Shown: positions 1 to 8,578, counted from the stretch's first letter. The stretch is 64,000 nucleotides of DNA from Leucobacter massiliensis (GCF_002982315.1 NZ_MWZD01000014.1:124001-188000); one strand, 5' to 3'. Numbers and translations are program-made. Notes: generated from the letters alone by a model not told the origin.

Positions 1-1128
1 CAGGCGCCCTACGAGCAGGGCGCATACACCGGCGGACCGCAGGGCCCCGGCGGCCCGGCCGGCCCCGGCGGCCCCGCCGGTCCCGGCAGCCCCCAGGGCA
101 AGCGGGGACTCCCCACCGGCGCGCTCATCGGCATCATCGCCGGCGCGGTGGTCCTCCTGCTGCTCATCGTCGGCGGCGTCTTCTTCGTGAGCTCGGCGCT
201 CGGCCGGTCGCCCGCGGGCTCGGCGTCGGGCAGCGACTCCGAGCAGAGCTCCGCGAAGACCCCCTCCGCCGCCGTCGAGGAGTACCTCCAGGCGCTCGCC
301 GACGGCGATGCGACCACGGCGCGCAAGCTCGCCGGGGGGAGCACCTCCGACCGCCTGCTGAGCGATGAGGTGCTCGCGCGATCGAACGAGCTCGCTCCGA
401 TCACCAACATCTCGGTCGACGAGGAGCCGTCTTCGGAGAGCGACTACGACGCCGTCGTGTCCGCCACCTTCGATCTCGGCGACACCTCGGTGGCCCGTGA
501 TTTCCGCGTCTACAACTCCTACAGCAGCGGCTGGCAGCTCTCCGACGCGGTGCTCAGCACCTCGCTCTCGGCCTTCGACGGACTCGATCTGCAGATCAAC
601 GGCGTCGAGGCCGGCGGTGACCGCGTCACCTTCTTCCCCGGTGCCTACGAATTCGAGCTGGGCGCCGAGGCGTTCGAGCTCGACAGCGACGACAAGGTGT
701 TCGTGATCGCCGACCAGAACGACATCACGAGCCTGTACGACGTGCAGCCGACGCTCACCGAGGAGGCGACCCAGACCTTCCGCGAGCTGGTCCGCGCCTC
801 GCTGGAGGAGTGCCTCGCGTCCACCGCGCTCACGACCCCGTGCGGGCTCGACGTGTCGTCGGAGCTGAGCGACGGCTCGATCCCGGTGGCCGACACGGCC
901 AAGCGCACCCTCACCCCCGAGGGCGATGCGGCGCTGAAGTCGCTGAAGCCGCGCACCGACTACGACAACCCGACGCTGGTGACCTCCAGCGACTACATCC
1001 GCATCTCGACCTCCATCGAGGCCGACAAGGATGGTCAGCGTGTCAGCGGCGAGCTGATGTTCGGCGGCGATCTGCTGAAGCCCTACGTCGACTTCTCCGA
1101 GGACAAGCCGACGGTGACCTGGCAGTAG
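1..1128 (+). CDS. Pro/Gly-rich single-pass membrane protein of unknown function (5' end outside window)
   Basis: The reading frame is open from base 1, so the gene begins upstream; 375 residues are visible. It starts with a low-complexity, collagen-like stretch of Gly-Pro-Ala repeats (about residues 1-38). A Lys-Arg pair and one hydrophobic helix follow (about 43-64), and then an extracellular part of about 300 residues. Just after the helix, a segment reading PSAAVEEYLQALADGDATTA resembles the start of NTF2-like/DUF4878 domains of actinobacterial envelope proteins. That match is from memory of the family. The architecture (disordered cytoplasmic part, one helix, extracytoplasmic domain) is common in actinobacterial membrane proteins of unknown role. 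A strong hairpin follows the stop. The function is not known. Confidence 0.8.
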   Translation, partial: QAPYEQGAYTGGPQGPGGPAGPGGPAGPGSPQGKRGLPTGALIGIIAGAVVLLLLIVGGVFFVSSALGRSPAGSASGSDSEQSSAKTPSAAVEEYLQALADGDATTARKLAGGSTSDRLLSDEVLARSNELAPITNISVDEEPSSESDYDAVVSATFDLGDTSVARDFRVYNSYSSGWQLSDAVLSTSLSAFDGLDLQINGVEAGGDRVTFFPGAYEFELGAEAFELDSDDKVFVIADQNDITSLYDVQPTLTEEATQTFRELVRASLEECLASTALTTPCGLDVSSELSDGSIPVADTAKRTLTPEGDAALKSLKPRTDYDNPTLVTSSDYIRISTSIEADKDGQRVSGELMFGGDLLKPYVDFSEDKPTVTWQ

Positions 1129-1135
1129 CCGCGAG

Positions 1136-1186
1136 GCGCAACGCCCCCGGGGCGGTCGGTTTCGGCCGCTCTCGGGGGCGTTGCGC
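1136..1186. terminator. Strong hairpin between convergent genes
   Basis: The arm GCGCAACGCCCCCG (1136-1149) is the exact reverse complement of 1173-1186, giving a 14-bp stem. There is no T-run on either side. It lies between the stop of the membrane protein gene and the stop of rsmB on the other strand, so it probably terminates transcription in both directions. Confidence 0.75.
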
Positions 1187-1234
1187 ATTCCGGGGGCCGG
1201 ATCCCATCGGCTCGCGCGGCGGCAGCGGAGGAGC

Positions 1235-2788
1235 TCAGGCCTCGCGCTGCAGCAGGGCGATGAACATGGCGTCGGTGCCGTGTCGGTGCGGCCAGAGCTG
1301 CGCGCTCGGCGCACTCCCGGCGAGGTCGAGCGCGTCGCCCCCGCGGGCGACGCCCCGCACGGCCGCCTTCGCGTCCAGCTCGCGCAGCTCCGGCCGGCGA
1401 CGCAGCAGCCGATCGACGATCACCCGCGTCTCGGCGAGGTGAGGCGAGCAGGTCACATAGGCGAGCACCCCGCCCGGGGCGAGGCGCTCGGCGGCCGCGT
1501 CGAGCAGTTCGGCCTGCAGGGCGGTCAGCTCGGGCAGGTCCGCGGGGCGCTTGCGCCACCGCGCTTCGGGGCGCCGCCGCAGCGCGCCGAGACCCGAGCA
1601 CGGCGCGTCGACCAGGATCCGGTCGAACACGGCCCCACGGTCACCGAACGCCGCCGCGTCGCGGCCGTCGTGCGAGACCACCTCGACCGCCTCCGCGACC
1701 GCGGCGACCGAGCGACGCACCAGCTCCGCACGGTGCGCCGACACCTCGTTCGCGCGCACCGTCGCACCGCCCCGCAGCGCCTCCGCACCGAGCACCGCGG
1801 TCTTGCCTCCCGGCCCGGCGCACAGGTCGAGCCAGCGCTCCCCCGGGCTCACTGGCCTGAGACGGGTGAGCGCGAGGGCGGCGAGCTGCGAGCCCTGATC
1901 CTGCACCCGTGCGAGACCCTCGGGCACGCCCACGCGGGCGAGCACCCGTGCCGGGTCGCCGCCGGAGAGCTCGAGGCCGAGCGGCGAGGGGCCCGTCGCG
2001 GACAGCGCCGGGTACGCCTCGTCCGCGGCGCTCCCAGCGGCGAGCGTCTCGGGGTCGACCCCGGCTCCCGGCAGCAGCGCGATACTGACCCGCGGCGGCC
2101 GGTTGTCGGCGGCCAGCAGCTCGGCGAGCTCGCCCTCGCGCCCCTCGGCACGGAGCGCGTCGCGCAGCGCGCGCAGCACCCAGCTCGGGTGCGAGGTGAT
2201 CGCGGCGAGCGCATCGTCTTCGCTGCGCGCACGCTCGGCGATCCGGCGGTCCCACTCCTCGTTCGAGGAGCGCCCGATCGCGCGCAGTACCCCGTTCACG
2301 AAACCCGCCGCGTTCGCACGTCCCACGCGCCGCTGCAGCTCGACGCTCTCGTTGACCGCGGCGTGCGCGGCGGTGCGCATGCCGAGCAGCTGGTGGACGC
2401 CGAGGCGCAGCACATTGAGCGTGCGCGGGTCGATCTCGGCTGCGTCACGCCCCGCCGAGAGCTCGATGATGCGGTCGTAGCGGCCCCGTCCGCGCAGCGC
2501 CCCGGCCGCGAGCTCGGTGGCGAGCGCGGCGTCGCGGCCGTCGAGGCGGGCCTCGCGGATGCGGGAGGCGAGCGCCAGGTTCGCGTAGGCTTCACGGTCC
2601 TCCACATCGCGCAGCACGTCGTAGGCGACGAGTCGCGCGGGCGAGATGCTCGCCCGCTGCGGGCGCGCCCCGCGCTCCGGGCGCTGAGGTGAGCGCGCTC
2701 GCTGCCCACGCGAGCCGCGGCCGGCTCCCCCGGAGCGGCCGTGCTCACGATCCCGCGAGCGGTCCCGGCCGCCCGGCTCCCCGCTCAC
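1235..2788 (-). CDS. rsmB: 16S rRNA (cytosine-967 C5)-methyltransferase RsmB/Fmu
   Basis: 517 residues. It has an N-terminal NusB-like helical RNA-binding domain (roughly residues 40-185) and a C-terminal SAM-dependent RsmB/NOP2 methyltransferase domain. The motifs DLCAGPGGKT (SAM loop), DAPCSGLG (catalytic Cys of the PC motif) and a later TCSPH segment carrying the second conserved Cys are all visible. The enzyme methylates C967 in the small-subunit rRNA. The GTG start at 2788 was chosen because it overlaps the fmt stop (GTGA), so translation is probably coupled. The frame stays open further upstream inside fmt, but that part is only shadow. The first 35 or so residues are rich in Arg, Gly and Ser, which is usual for actinobacterial RsmB. 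Confidence 0.93.
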   Translation of the reverse strand: MSGEPGGRDRSRDREHGRSGGAGRGSRGQRARSPQRPERGARPQRASISPARLVAYDVLRDVEDREAYANLALASRIREARLDGRDAALATELAAGALRGRGRYDRIIELSAGRDAAEIDPRTLNVLRLGVHQLLGMRTAAHAAVNESVELQRRVGRANAAGFVNGVLRAIGRSSNEEWDRRIAERARSEDDALAAITSHPSWVLRALRDALRAEGREGELAELLAADNRPPRVSIALLPGAGVDPETLAAGSAADEAYPALSATGPSPLGLELSGGDPARVLARVGVPEGLARVQDQGSQLAALALTRLRPVSPGERWLDLCAGPGGKTAVLGAEALRGGATVRANEVSAHRAELVRRSVAAVAEAVEVVSHDGRDAAAFGDRGAVFDRILVDAPCSGLGALRRRPEARWRKRPADLPELTALQAELLDAAAERLAPGGVLAYVTCSPHLAETRVIVDRLLRRRPELRELDAKAAVRGVARGGDALDLAGSAPSAQLWPHRHGTDAMFIALLQREA

Positions 2789-3711
2789 CGCAGCACCGCC
2801 CGTCCGCCGCGTCCGCGCAACCACGCAGCACCGTCCATCGCGGCCTTGCCCGCGGGCTGCACGCGCACGAGTTCCAGACCGCCGTCGGCGAGACGCAGGA
2901 TCGCCGCTCCGCCCAGCAGCTCGACGGCACCCGCGTCCGCGGCGCTCGGCGCCGCAGCCTCCGGGCCCGCGTCGCGCAGCTCGTGCAGCTTCAGTGCCTG
3001 TTCCTCGTGCAGCGCGAACGCCCCCGGTTCGGGCGTCACGCCGCTCCAGTGCGCGAGCAGCTCCGAGGCGGGCCGGTTCAGGTCCAGGCGGCCGTCCTCG
3101 CGGCTGAGTTTCTGCGCATAGCTCGGCTCGCCGCGCTGCGGTTCTCCGGCCGCCGGATCGGCGGCGAGCGCCTCGACCGCAGAGAGGAGCGCGCCGGTGC
3201 CGAACTCGGCGAGCGCGCCGAGCGCCTCCCCCGCGGGCGTACCCGGGGCGAACACCCTGGCGTCCCGGCTGAGCACCGCGCCCGCATCGAGCTCGGCCAC
3301 GAGCCGGAAGACCGTCACCCCCAGTCGCTGCTCCCCGGCCTGCAGCGCGCGCTGCACGGGCGCGGCGCCGCGCCAGCGCGGCAGCTCCGAGAAGTGCAGA
3401 TTGATCCAGCCGAGCTTCGGCAGGCTGAGCAGCGGCTCGCGCACGAGCCCGCCGTAGGCGACGATGACGCCCAGCTCCGGTTCGCGATCCCGCACCCACT
3501 CCGTCGCCGCCTCGTCGAGCCTGTTGGCGCGAAGCACGGGAAGGCCCAGCTCCTCGGCGACGCGAGCGACCGGGGAGGGGGTGAGCACGCGCTTGCGCCC
3601 GAGCGGCGCGTCCTCGCGGGTGATCACCCCCACCACCTCGTGGCCCTCGCGCAGCAGGGCGCGCAGGCTCGGGACGGCGAACTCGGGGGTTCCGGCAAAG
3701 ACGATCCGCAT
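2785..3711 (-). CDS. fmt: Methionyl-tRNA formyltransferase
   Basis: 308 residues, the normal size. It transfers a formyl group from 10-formyl-THF to initiator Met-tRNA. The N-terminus MRIVFAGTPEFAVPSL is the family signature. The SLPKLGWINLHFSELPRWRG stretch carries the catalytic Asn-His region and the formyl-THF site, and a C-terminal OB-like tRNA-binding domain follows. The ATG at 3711 fits the conserved N-terminus. The stop overlaps the GTG of rsmB, giving the usual fmt-rsmB pair. The start faces the divergent trp leader only 42 bp away, so the two promoters must be very close. Peptide deformylase, the functional partner, is elsewhere in this window (51903-52400). Confidence 0.95.
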   Translation of the reverse strand: MRIVFAGTPEFAVPSLRALLREGHEVVGVITREDAPLGRKRVLTPSPVARVAEELGLPVLRANRLDEAATEWVRDREPELGVIVAYGGLVREPLLSLPKLGWINLHFSELPRWRGAAPVQRALQAGEQRLGVTVFRLVAELDAGAVLSRDARVFAPGTPAGEALGALAEFGTGALLSAVEALAADPAAGEPQRGEPSYAQKLSREDGRLDLNRPASELLAHWSGVTPEPGAFALHEEQALKLHELRDAGPEAAAPSAADAGAVELLGGAAILRLADGGLELVRVQPAGKAAMDGAAWLRGRGGRAVLR

Positions 3712-3740
3712 CCAGCTATTCTCGCACCCCGTCCGGCTGC

Positions 3741-3746
3741 TACACT
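3741..3746 (+). promoter_or_regulatory. -10 element of the trp leader transcript
   Basis: TACACT ends 7 bases before the ATG of the leader peptide at 3754. The transcript should therefore begin at or next to that ATG, making a leaderless mRNA. No good -35 is visible (ATTCTC at about the right distance). Confidence 0.5.
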
Positions 3747-3753
3747 CGCCGAC

Positions 3754-3786
3754 ATGCGTCTCGCGAAGCAGTGGTGGACCGCCTGA
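3754..3786 (+). CDS. trpL: trp leader peptide MRLAKQWWTA (attenuation)
   Basis: A ten-codon ORF, ATG to TGA, with two adjacent Trp codons (3772-3777), the classic sensor of charged tRNA-Trp. It has no Shine-Dalgarno sequence and begins about where transcription should start. The segment 3779-3783 (CCGCC, right after the Trp codons) can pair with 3788-3792 (GGCGG). If a ribosome stalls on the Trp codons, that arm is masked and 3788-3792 can instead pair with 3820-3824 (CCGCC), breaking the terminator at 3817-3845. This is the standard 1:2 / 2:3 / 3:4 attenuator logic. It controls the trpB-like gene at 3892. Confidence 0.88.
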   Translation: MRLAKQWWTA

Positions 3787-3816
3787 GGGCGGCCCCGCAC
3801 GCGCACGCATGCACCC

Positions 3817-3845
3817 ACACCGCCTGTTCACAGGCGGTGTTTTTT
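3817..3845 (+). terminator. trp attenuator: intrinsic terminator
   Basis: A perfect 10-bp stem, ACACCGCCTG (3817-3826) with CAGGCGGTGT (3831-3840), around a TTCA loop and followed by six T (3840-3845). It is one of very few hairpins in the window with a true T-run. It stands between the leader peptide and trpB. Confidence 0.9.
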
Positions 3846-3891
3846 CGTCTGCGAACGGCGCAATGCAGCACCGAAGCAAAGGAAGCACGAC

Positions 3892-5103
3892 ATGTCACAC
3901 ACCGACGCCCCCTCCGTCTACCGCGCCGATGCGGACGGGTTCTTCGGCGAGTTCGGCGGCGCCGAGCTGCCGCCGTTCCTCGCGGGCCCGATCGCCGAGG
4001 TCGCGGTCGCCTACGACGCCGCCTCGCAGGATCCCGGGTTCCAGGAGCAGTTCCAGTCGCTGCTCGCCAAGTACGTGGGGCGCCCCTCGCTGCTCTACTT
4101 CGCCGAGAACCTGAGCCGCGAGCTGGGCGGCGCGAAGGTCTACCTGAAGCGTGAGGATCTGAACCACACGGGCGCGCACAAGGTCAACCACTGCCTGGGT
4201 GAGGCGCTGCTCGCGAAGCGCATGGGGAAGACGCGGCTGATCGCCGAGACGGGCGCGGGCCAGCACGGGGTGGCACTCGCGACCGCCGCTGCGCTCGTCG
4301 GCCTCGAGTGCGAGATCCACATGGGCGCCATCGACGTCGCGAAACAGCACCCCAATGTGGTGCGCATGGAGCTGCTCGGCGCGAAGGTCGTGCCGGTCGA
4401 GGAGGGCGGGCGCTCACTGAAGGAGGCCGTGGACTCGGCCTTCGCCGTCTACGCATCGGCCCCCGAGGAGTACTTCTTCGCGATCGGCTCGGTGGTGGGT
4501 CCGCACCCGTACCCTTCGATGGTGCGCGATTTCCAGTCGGTCGTGGGGCGCGAGGCCCGCGCGCAGATCCTGGAGACCGAGGGCCGGCTGCCGGATGCGC
4601 TGGTCGCGGCCGTGGGCGGCGGCTCGAACGCGCTCGGGCTGTTCGACGCGTTCCTGGAGGACGAGTCGGTGCGCATCGTGGGCGTGGAGCCCGCGGGCGA
4701 GGGACTGGAGGGCGACCGTCACGCGGCGACCATGACACTCGGGACCCCCGGCACGCTGCACGGCATGCGCACGAAGGTGCTGCAGGGGGAGGGCGGCGAG
4801 CCCTCCCCCGTGCACTCCATCGCCTCGGGACTCGACTATCCCGGTGTCGGGCCGCAGCACGCGCAGCTGGAGCAGCTCGGGCGCGTCGAGTACCTCTCCG
4901 TGACCGACGCGGAGACGCTCGACGCCTTCCAGACCCTCTCCCGGGTGGAAGGCATCATCCCTGCGCTTGAGTCCTCGCACGCGATCGCCCAGGTGATGAA
5001 GCTGGCGCCCGAGCTGCCGGCCGACGCGGTCGTGATCGCAAATCTCTCGGGCCGCGGTGACAAGGACGTCGATTTCGTCGCGGAGCGGCTGCGCGAGGCC
5101 TGA
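3892..5103 (+). CDS. trpB: Stand-alone tryptophan synthase beta-chain-like protein
   Basis: 403 residues. This is a PLP enzyme of the TrpB family, which condenses indole with L-serine to give L-tryptophan. Visible motifs: [12 protein letters not shown] with the PLP lysine at residue 97, AETGAGQHG with the catalytic Glu, [10 protein letters not shown], the phosphate-binding GGGSNA, and [15 protein letters not shown]. It differs from operon-type TrpB: the N-terminus reads [15 protein letters not shown] where GGxxVPE is usual, and HKVNHCLGE replaces HKINNxLGQ. No trpA is adjacent. A Shine-Dalgarno-like AAAGGA precedes the ATG. The trp attenuator upstream shows that tryptophan controls it. It could be an indole-scavenging TrpB or the only TrpB of the cell; the window does not decide. 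Confidence 0.88.
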   Translation: MSHTDAPSVYRADADGFFGEFGGAELPPFLAGPIAEVAVAYDAASQDPGFQEQFQSLLAKYVGRPSLLYFAENLSRELGGAKVYLKREDLNHTGAHKVNHCLGEALLAKRMGKTRLIAETGAGQHGVALATAAALVGLECEIHMGAIDVAKQHPNVVRMELLGAKVVPVEEGGRSLKEAVDSAFAVYASAPEEYFFAIGSVVGPHPYPSMVRDFQSVVGREARAQILETEGRLPDALVAAVGGGSNALGLFDAFLEDESVRIVGVEPAGEGLEGDRHAATMTLGTPGTLHGMRTKVLQGEGGEPSPVHSIASGLDYPGVGPQHAQLEQLGRVEYLSVTDAETLDAFQTLSRVEGIIPALESSHAIAQVMKLAPELPADAVVIANLSGRGDKDVDFVAERLREA

Positions 5104-5113
5104 GCGGCGGCTC

Positions 5114-5167
5114 CGGATCCCGGGCGGCGCGCGGATCCCGAGCGGCGCCCGGATCCCGGGCGGCGGC
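5114..5167. repeat. Three 18-bp tandem repeats between trpB and priA
   Basis: CGGATCCCGGGCGGCG-type units begin at 5114, 5132 and 5150, exactly 18 bp apart, with one base changed in the middle unit (GAGCGG for GGGCGG). They fill most of the gap between two convergent genes. Each unit contains a self-complementary GGATCC. Confidence 0.85.
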
Positions 5168-5176
5168 GCCGGAGCC

Positions 5177-7258
5177 TCAGCCGTCGAAGACGCCGCGGTC
5201 GTCGAAGCGCAGTCGCAGCGCCTCGGGTCGCGCCCGGCCCGGGGCGCTGCGAGCCCTGGTCCGCGCGTGCGACCCTGCCGCGTCAGCGACGAGGGCGCCG
5301 CGCAGGCGGCTCGCGACCTCGTCTCCCTGGGCGTAGTCGAAGCGCACGATGGCGCGCACCGTGCCGTCCGGCGCGCGACTCGGACCGCCGGCCGGCACGG
5401 GCGTCGGACCGAGGTGGTCCACGCCGGGGAGATCCTGCAGCTGCCGCAGCGCACGGTCGACCTCTTCGGGGCCGCCGCTCACGCTCGCCACGCGGACGGC
5501 GGGCGGATAGCGCAGCGCACGGCGATCCCGCAGCTCCCCCCGCAGCCACTCCTCGGTGCGGCCCGTCACGAAGGCCTGCACCACCGGGCCGCCGCCGGAT
5601 GCCATGAGGCAGACCCCGTCGGGGGCGGTCAGCGCCGCGGCGTTCTCCCACCAGCGCAGGCAGTCCTCCCCGGCGCGCAGGGTCTCGATCCCGAGCAGAC
5701 GCTCTGCGTCGAGCAGCACGACCGCACGGTAGCCCCCGGCCGCGAGCGGCTCGGCGCCGCGGGTCGCGACGATCAGCGCCGGGCGTGCGTCGACGCGCTC
5801 GCGCGGGTGCTCACCGTCGCTGAGAATGACCCTCGCCCCCTCGAACTGCCGTTCGAACTGCTCGACGGTTCGCGCGGAGCCCATGCCGCGCTCCTCCAGC
5901 CGCGCGCCGTCGCATGAGGAGCAGCGCCAGCCCGCCGCGTACTCACCGCACCAGCGGCAGGAGGCACGCCCCACCGTACGGAAGCCGAGCGGGCCGCCGC
6001 AGGCGCGGCATCGGGCGGGGTCGCCGCAGTCGGCGCACACGGCGACGGGCGCGTAGCCGGGGGTGGCCACCTGCACGAGGACCGGACCGCTGCGCAGGCC
6101 CCCGCGGATCGTGCGCGCCGCGAACTCCGGCACCCGCCCGGCGAAGGCGTCCGGCGTGATCGAGGCGTCGGCGTGGCGCACCCGCGCCCGGCGCGGCGGA
6201 TTCTGATGCGCGCGCACGTAGCCGAGGTCGATGAGCCGCTGCACCTCCGCGCTGCGCGCGTGCCCGGCGAAGAACAGGCCGGCGGGCTCGGCGCTCTCCT
6301 GCTCCGCGCGCTCCGCGCTCTGCGCGGCGCGCATGAGCGCGGCGTCGCGGGCGTGCACGTAGGGGGTGAGGGGTTCTGCGAGCACGGGGTCGCCGTCGTC
6401 CCACACGATGATCGCACCGAGGCGGTGCGCGGGGGCGTAGACGGCGGAGCGGTTGCCCAGCACGATGCACGGTTCTGCGTCGAGCGCGCGCAGAAAGCCG
6501 GCGTAGCGCTCGGCGTTCGACTGCCGGGAGTCCACGCGCACGATGCCGGGATGCCCCAGCGCGGCGAGCGCATCGCGCAGCTGGTCGAGATCGCGATAGT
6601 CGGGGGCGATCAGGATCGCGCTGCGGCCGAGATCGTGCACGGCGATCGCGAGCCGCGCGAGGCGCGCTGCCCAGCCGCCCACCCACTCCCCCGTGTGCAG
6701 CCGCTCGGGACCGTGAGACGCGGTGAAGGCGAGACGGGCGCCCGTCACGAGCTCGGCCGCCATCTCCCGCTCCGCCGCGAAGGGATCCGGCGTCGCACCG
6801 TCCCGACCCGCTTCGCCCGGGGCCGCTCCGGGCGTCTCGTCCCGCCGCGCTGCCTCCGCCGCGAGGTGCTGCTTCTCGACCCGGACCTGCCGTGCGGGGA
6901 TGGCGAGACGCAGGATGTCCCCCGCCGATCCGCCCGCCCGGTCCGCGACGGCTCGCGCCAGCCGCCACACCTCGGGGGTGAGCAGCGGAACGCGCGTCAC
7001 GAGGTCGGCGATGGGCGAGAGCTCACCCCCGAAGTCGCTGCGCTCGGCGAACTCGACGATGTAGCCGAAGCTCTTGCGCTGCTGCGAGCGGAAGGGCACC
7101 CGCACGCGCTGCCCGATGCGCACCTCCTCGGCCAGCTCGGGCGGGATCGCGTAGTCGAAGAGGTGGTCGAGCTGCGGCAGCGCGGAGTCGAGCAGGATGC
7201 GCGCAACCGGCCGGCCGGCCGCACCCTCCGCCCGCTCGTAGGCGCCGCCCCAGCTCAC
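5177..7258 (-). CDS. priA: PriA-like primosomal protein, helicase core degenerate
   Basis: 693 residues. The N-terminal 3'-end DNA-binding domain is recognisable (LPQLDHLFDYAIPP, then IGQRVRVPFRSQQRKSFGYI). The Cys-rich zinc segment (CADCGDPARCRACGG, CRWCGEYAAGWRCSSCDG) and the C-terminal PriA domain are present. The helicase motifs are not. No GxGKT Walker A is found where expected, and the Walker B position reads VWDDGD. This loss is typical of actinobacterial PriA, annotated as probable replication restart protein. It is likely to act as a DNA-binding assembly factor rather than a helicase. The GTG at 7258 shares its G with the last base of the metK stop (TAGTG), so translation is probably coupled. 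Confidence 0.88.
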   Translation of the reverse strand: MSWGGAYERAEGAAGRPVARILLDSALPQLDHLFDYAIPPELAEEVRIGQRVRVPFRSQQRKSFGYIVEFAERSDFGGELSPIADLVTRVPLLTPEVWRLARAVADRAGGSAGDILRLAIPARQVRVEKQHLAAEAARRDETPGAAPGEAGRDGATPDPFAAEREMAAELVTGARLAFTASHGPERLHTGEWVGGWAARLARLAIAVHDLGRSAILIAPDYRDLDQLRDALAALGHPGIVRVDSRQSNAERYAGFLRALDAEPCIVLGNRSAVYAPAHRLGAIIVWDDGDPVLAEPLTPYVHARDAALMRAAQSAERAEQESAEPAGLFFAGHARSAEVQRLIDLGYVRAHQNPPRRARVRHADASITPDAFAGRVPEFAARTIRGGLRSGPVLVQVATPGYAPVAVCADCGDPARCRACGGPLGFRTVGRASCRWCGEYAAGWRCSSCDGARLEERGMGSARTVEQFERQFEGARVILSDGEHPRERVDARPALIVATRGAEPLAAGGYRAVVLLDAERLLGIETLRAGEDCLRWWENAAALTAPDGVCLMASGGGPVVQAFVTGRTEEWLRGELRDRRALRYPPAVRVASVSGGPEEVDRALRQLQDLPGVDHLGPTPVPAGGPSRAPDGTVRAIVRFDYAQGDEVASRLRGALVADAAGSHARTRARSAPGRARPEALRLRFDDRGVFDG

Positions 7259-8454
7259 TAGAGCCCCGCGGCCGCCCGCAGCTCGGCCACACGCGGGGTC
7301 GCCTCCCAGCTGAACTCGGGAAGCTCCCGGCCGAAGTGACCGTAGGCGCTCGTCTTCGCGTAGATCGGGCGCAGCAGTTCCAGGTCCCGGATGATGGCGA
7401 GCGGACGGAGGTCGAAGACCTCGCGCACCGCGCGCTCGATGCGGTCGAGCGGCACGGCCTCGGTGCCGAAGGTCTCGACGTAGAGGCCTACGGGGTGGGC
7501 ACGGCCGATCGCGTAGGCGACCTGCAGCTCGGCGCGGCGCGCGAGCCCGGCGCGCACGACGTGCTTGGCGACCCAGCGCATGGCGTAGGCGGCCGAACGG
7601 TCAACCTTCGAGGGGTCCTTGCCAGAGAAGGCGCCGCCGCCGTGCCGGCTCGCGCCGCCGTAGGTGTCGATGATGATCTTGCGGCCGGTGAGGCCGGCAT
7701 CGCCCATCGGCCCCCCGATCACGAAGGGGCCGGCAGGATTGATGAAGAACTGCGCGTCATCGCTGCGCAGCTCCACCCGGTCGAGCACGGGGCGGATGAC
7801 CTCGCGCTCCACGGCGTCGCGCAGCGCCGCCTGGGTGAGGTCGCCGCGGTGCTGCGTCGAGACGACGACCGCTTCGACGCTCACCGCGCGGTCTCCGTCG
7901 TAGCCGATCGTCACCTGCGTCTTGCCGTCCGGCCGCAACTCCGGCAGCACCCCGCTCTTGCGCACCTCGGTGAGCCGCTCGGCCATGCGGTGCGCGATCC
8001 AGCTCGGCAGGGGGTGCAGCTCGGGCGTCTCGTCGGTGGCGAAGCCGAACATGATGCCCTGATCGCCCGCACCCTGCGCGCTCAGTCCATCGTCCTCCCC
8101 GATCTCGCCGCTGCGCACCTCGAGCGAGGCGTCGACGCCGCCGGCGATCTCGGGCGACTGCTGCCCGATCGACACCGAGACGCCGCAGGAGGCGGCATCG
8201 AAGCCCATGTCGGAACTGGTGTAGCCGATCTCGCGCACCGCGTCGCGCACGATCTGCGGGATCTCGACGTAGCCGCTCGTCGACACCTCGCCGGCGACGT
8301 GCACGAGGCCGGTGGTGACGAGCGTCTCGACGGCGACGCGCGCACCCGGATCCTGTTCGAGCATCGCGTCGAGGATCGAGTCGGAGATGCGGTCGCAGAT
8401 CTTGTCGGGGTGGCCCTCGGTCACGGACTCCGAGGTGAACTGGCGCAGCGGCAC
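7258..8454 (-). CDS. metK: S-adenosylmethionine synthetase
   Basis: 398 residues, normal length. It makes SAM from methionine and ATP. Signatures: the N-terminal [14 protein letters not shown], the hexapeptide GAGDQG, and the glycine-rich [19 protein letters not shown] loop. The GTG at 8454 is preceded by AGGAG with 5-base spacing, and the protein then begins with the family N-terminus; the in-frame ATG upstream at 8532 would add 26 unconserved residues across the leader hairpins and is rejected. It overlaps priA by one base. Upstream lies rpoZ, with a 124-bp gap containing two overlapping hairpins that may regulate metK. Confidence 0.95.
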   Translation of the reverse strand: MPLRQFTSESVTEGHPDKICDRISDSILDAMLEQDPGARVAVETLVTTGLVHVAGEVSTSGYVEIPQIVRDAVREIGYTSSDMGFDAASCGVSVSIGQQSPEIAGGVDASLEVRSGEIGEDDGLSAQGAGDQGIMFGFATDETPELHPLPSWIAHRMAERLTEVRKSGVLPELRPDGKTQVTIGYDGDRAVSVEAVVVSTQHRGDLTQAALRDAVEREVIRPVLDRVELRSDDAQFFINPAGPFVIGGPMGDAGLTGRKIIIDTYGGASRHGGGAFSGKDPSKVDRSAAYAMRWVAKHVVRAGLARRAELQVAYAIGRAHPVGLYVETFGTEAVPLDRIERAVREVFDLRPLAIIRDLELLRPIYAKTSAYGHFGRELPEFSWEATPRVAELRAAAGL

Positions 8455-8495
8455 AGGGGCTCCTAGCGTGTGGGGTACAGGCGGGCTAGCGGTGC

Positions 8496-8552
8496 GGCGC
8501 CGCCGGAAAACGGCGGTGGCGCCGGACCCCATTCAGGGTATCCGACGCCACC
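8496..8552 (-). promoter_or_regulatory. Two mutually exclusive hairpins in the rpoZ-metK gap
   Basis: Hairpin A pairs 8496-8505 (GGCGCCGCCG) with 8511-8523 around GAAAA, with a small bulge. Hairpin B pairs GGTGGCG (8515-8521) with CGCCACC (8546-8552), with an inner CGGA/TCCG pairing. Both use 8515-8521, so only one can form. On the metK mRNA strand hairpin B comes first. It could be an rpoZ terminator, a processing site, or a switch; no known SAM riboswitch class is recognised. Confidence 0.4.
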
Positions 8553-8578
8553 GACAAGGCTGCGGGCGCAGCGGAAGA

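Noticed and set aside
1-120. Collagen-like Gly-Pro repeats as a mobile or phage tail element
   Set aside because: They are the disordered N-terminus of a membrane protein, common in actinobacteria.
1136-1186. Possible riboswitch at the first hairpin
   Set aside because: It stands between two stop codons and has a simple perfect stem; a terminator explains it.
2789-3499. Upstream extension of the rsmB frame through fmt
   Set aside because: This part is Arg/Gly shadow of fmt; the GTGA overlap at 2788 gives a normal RsmB.
8455-8532. Upstream ATG extension of metK
   Set aside because: The AGGAG and conserved N-terminus fix the GTG at 8454.
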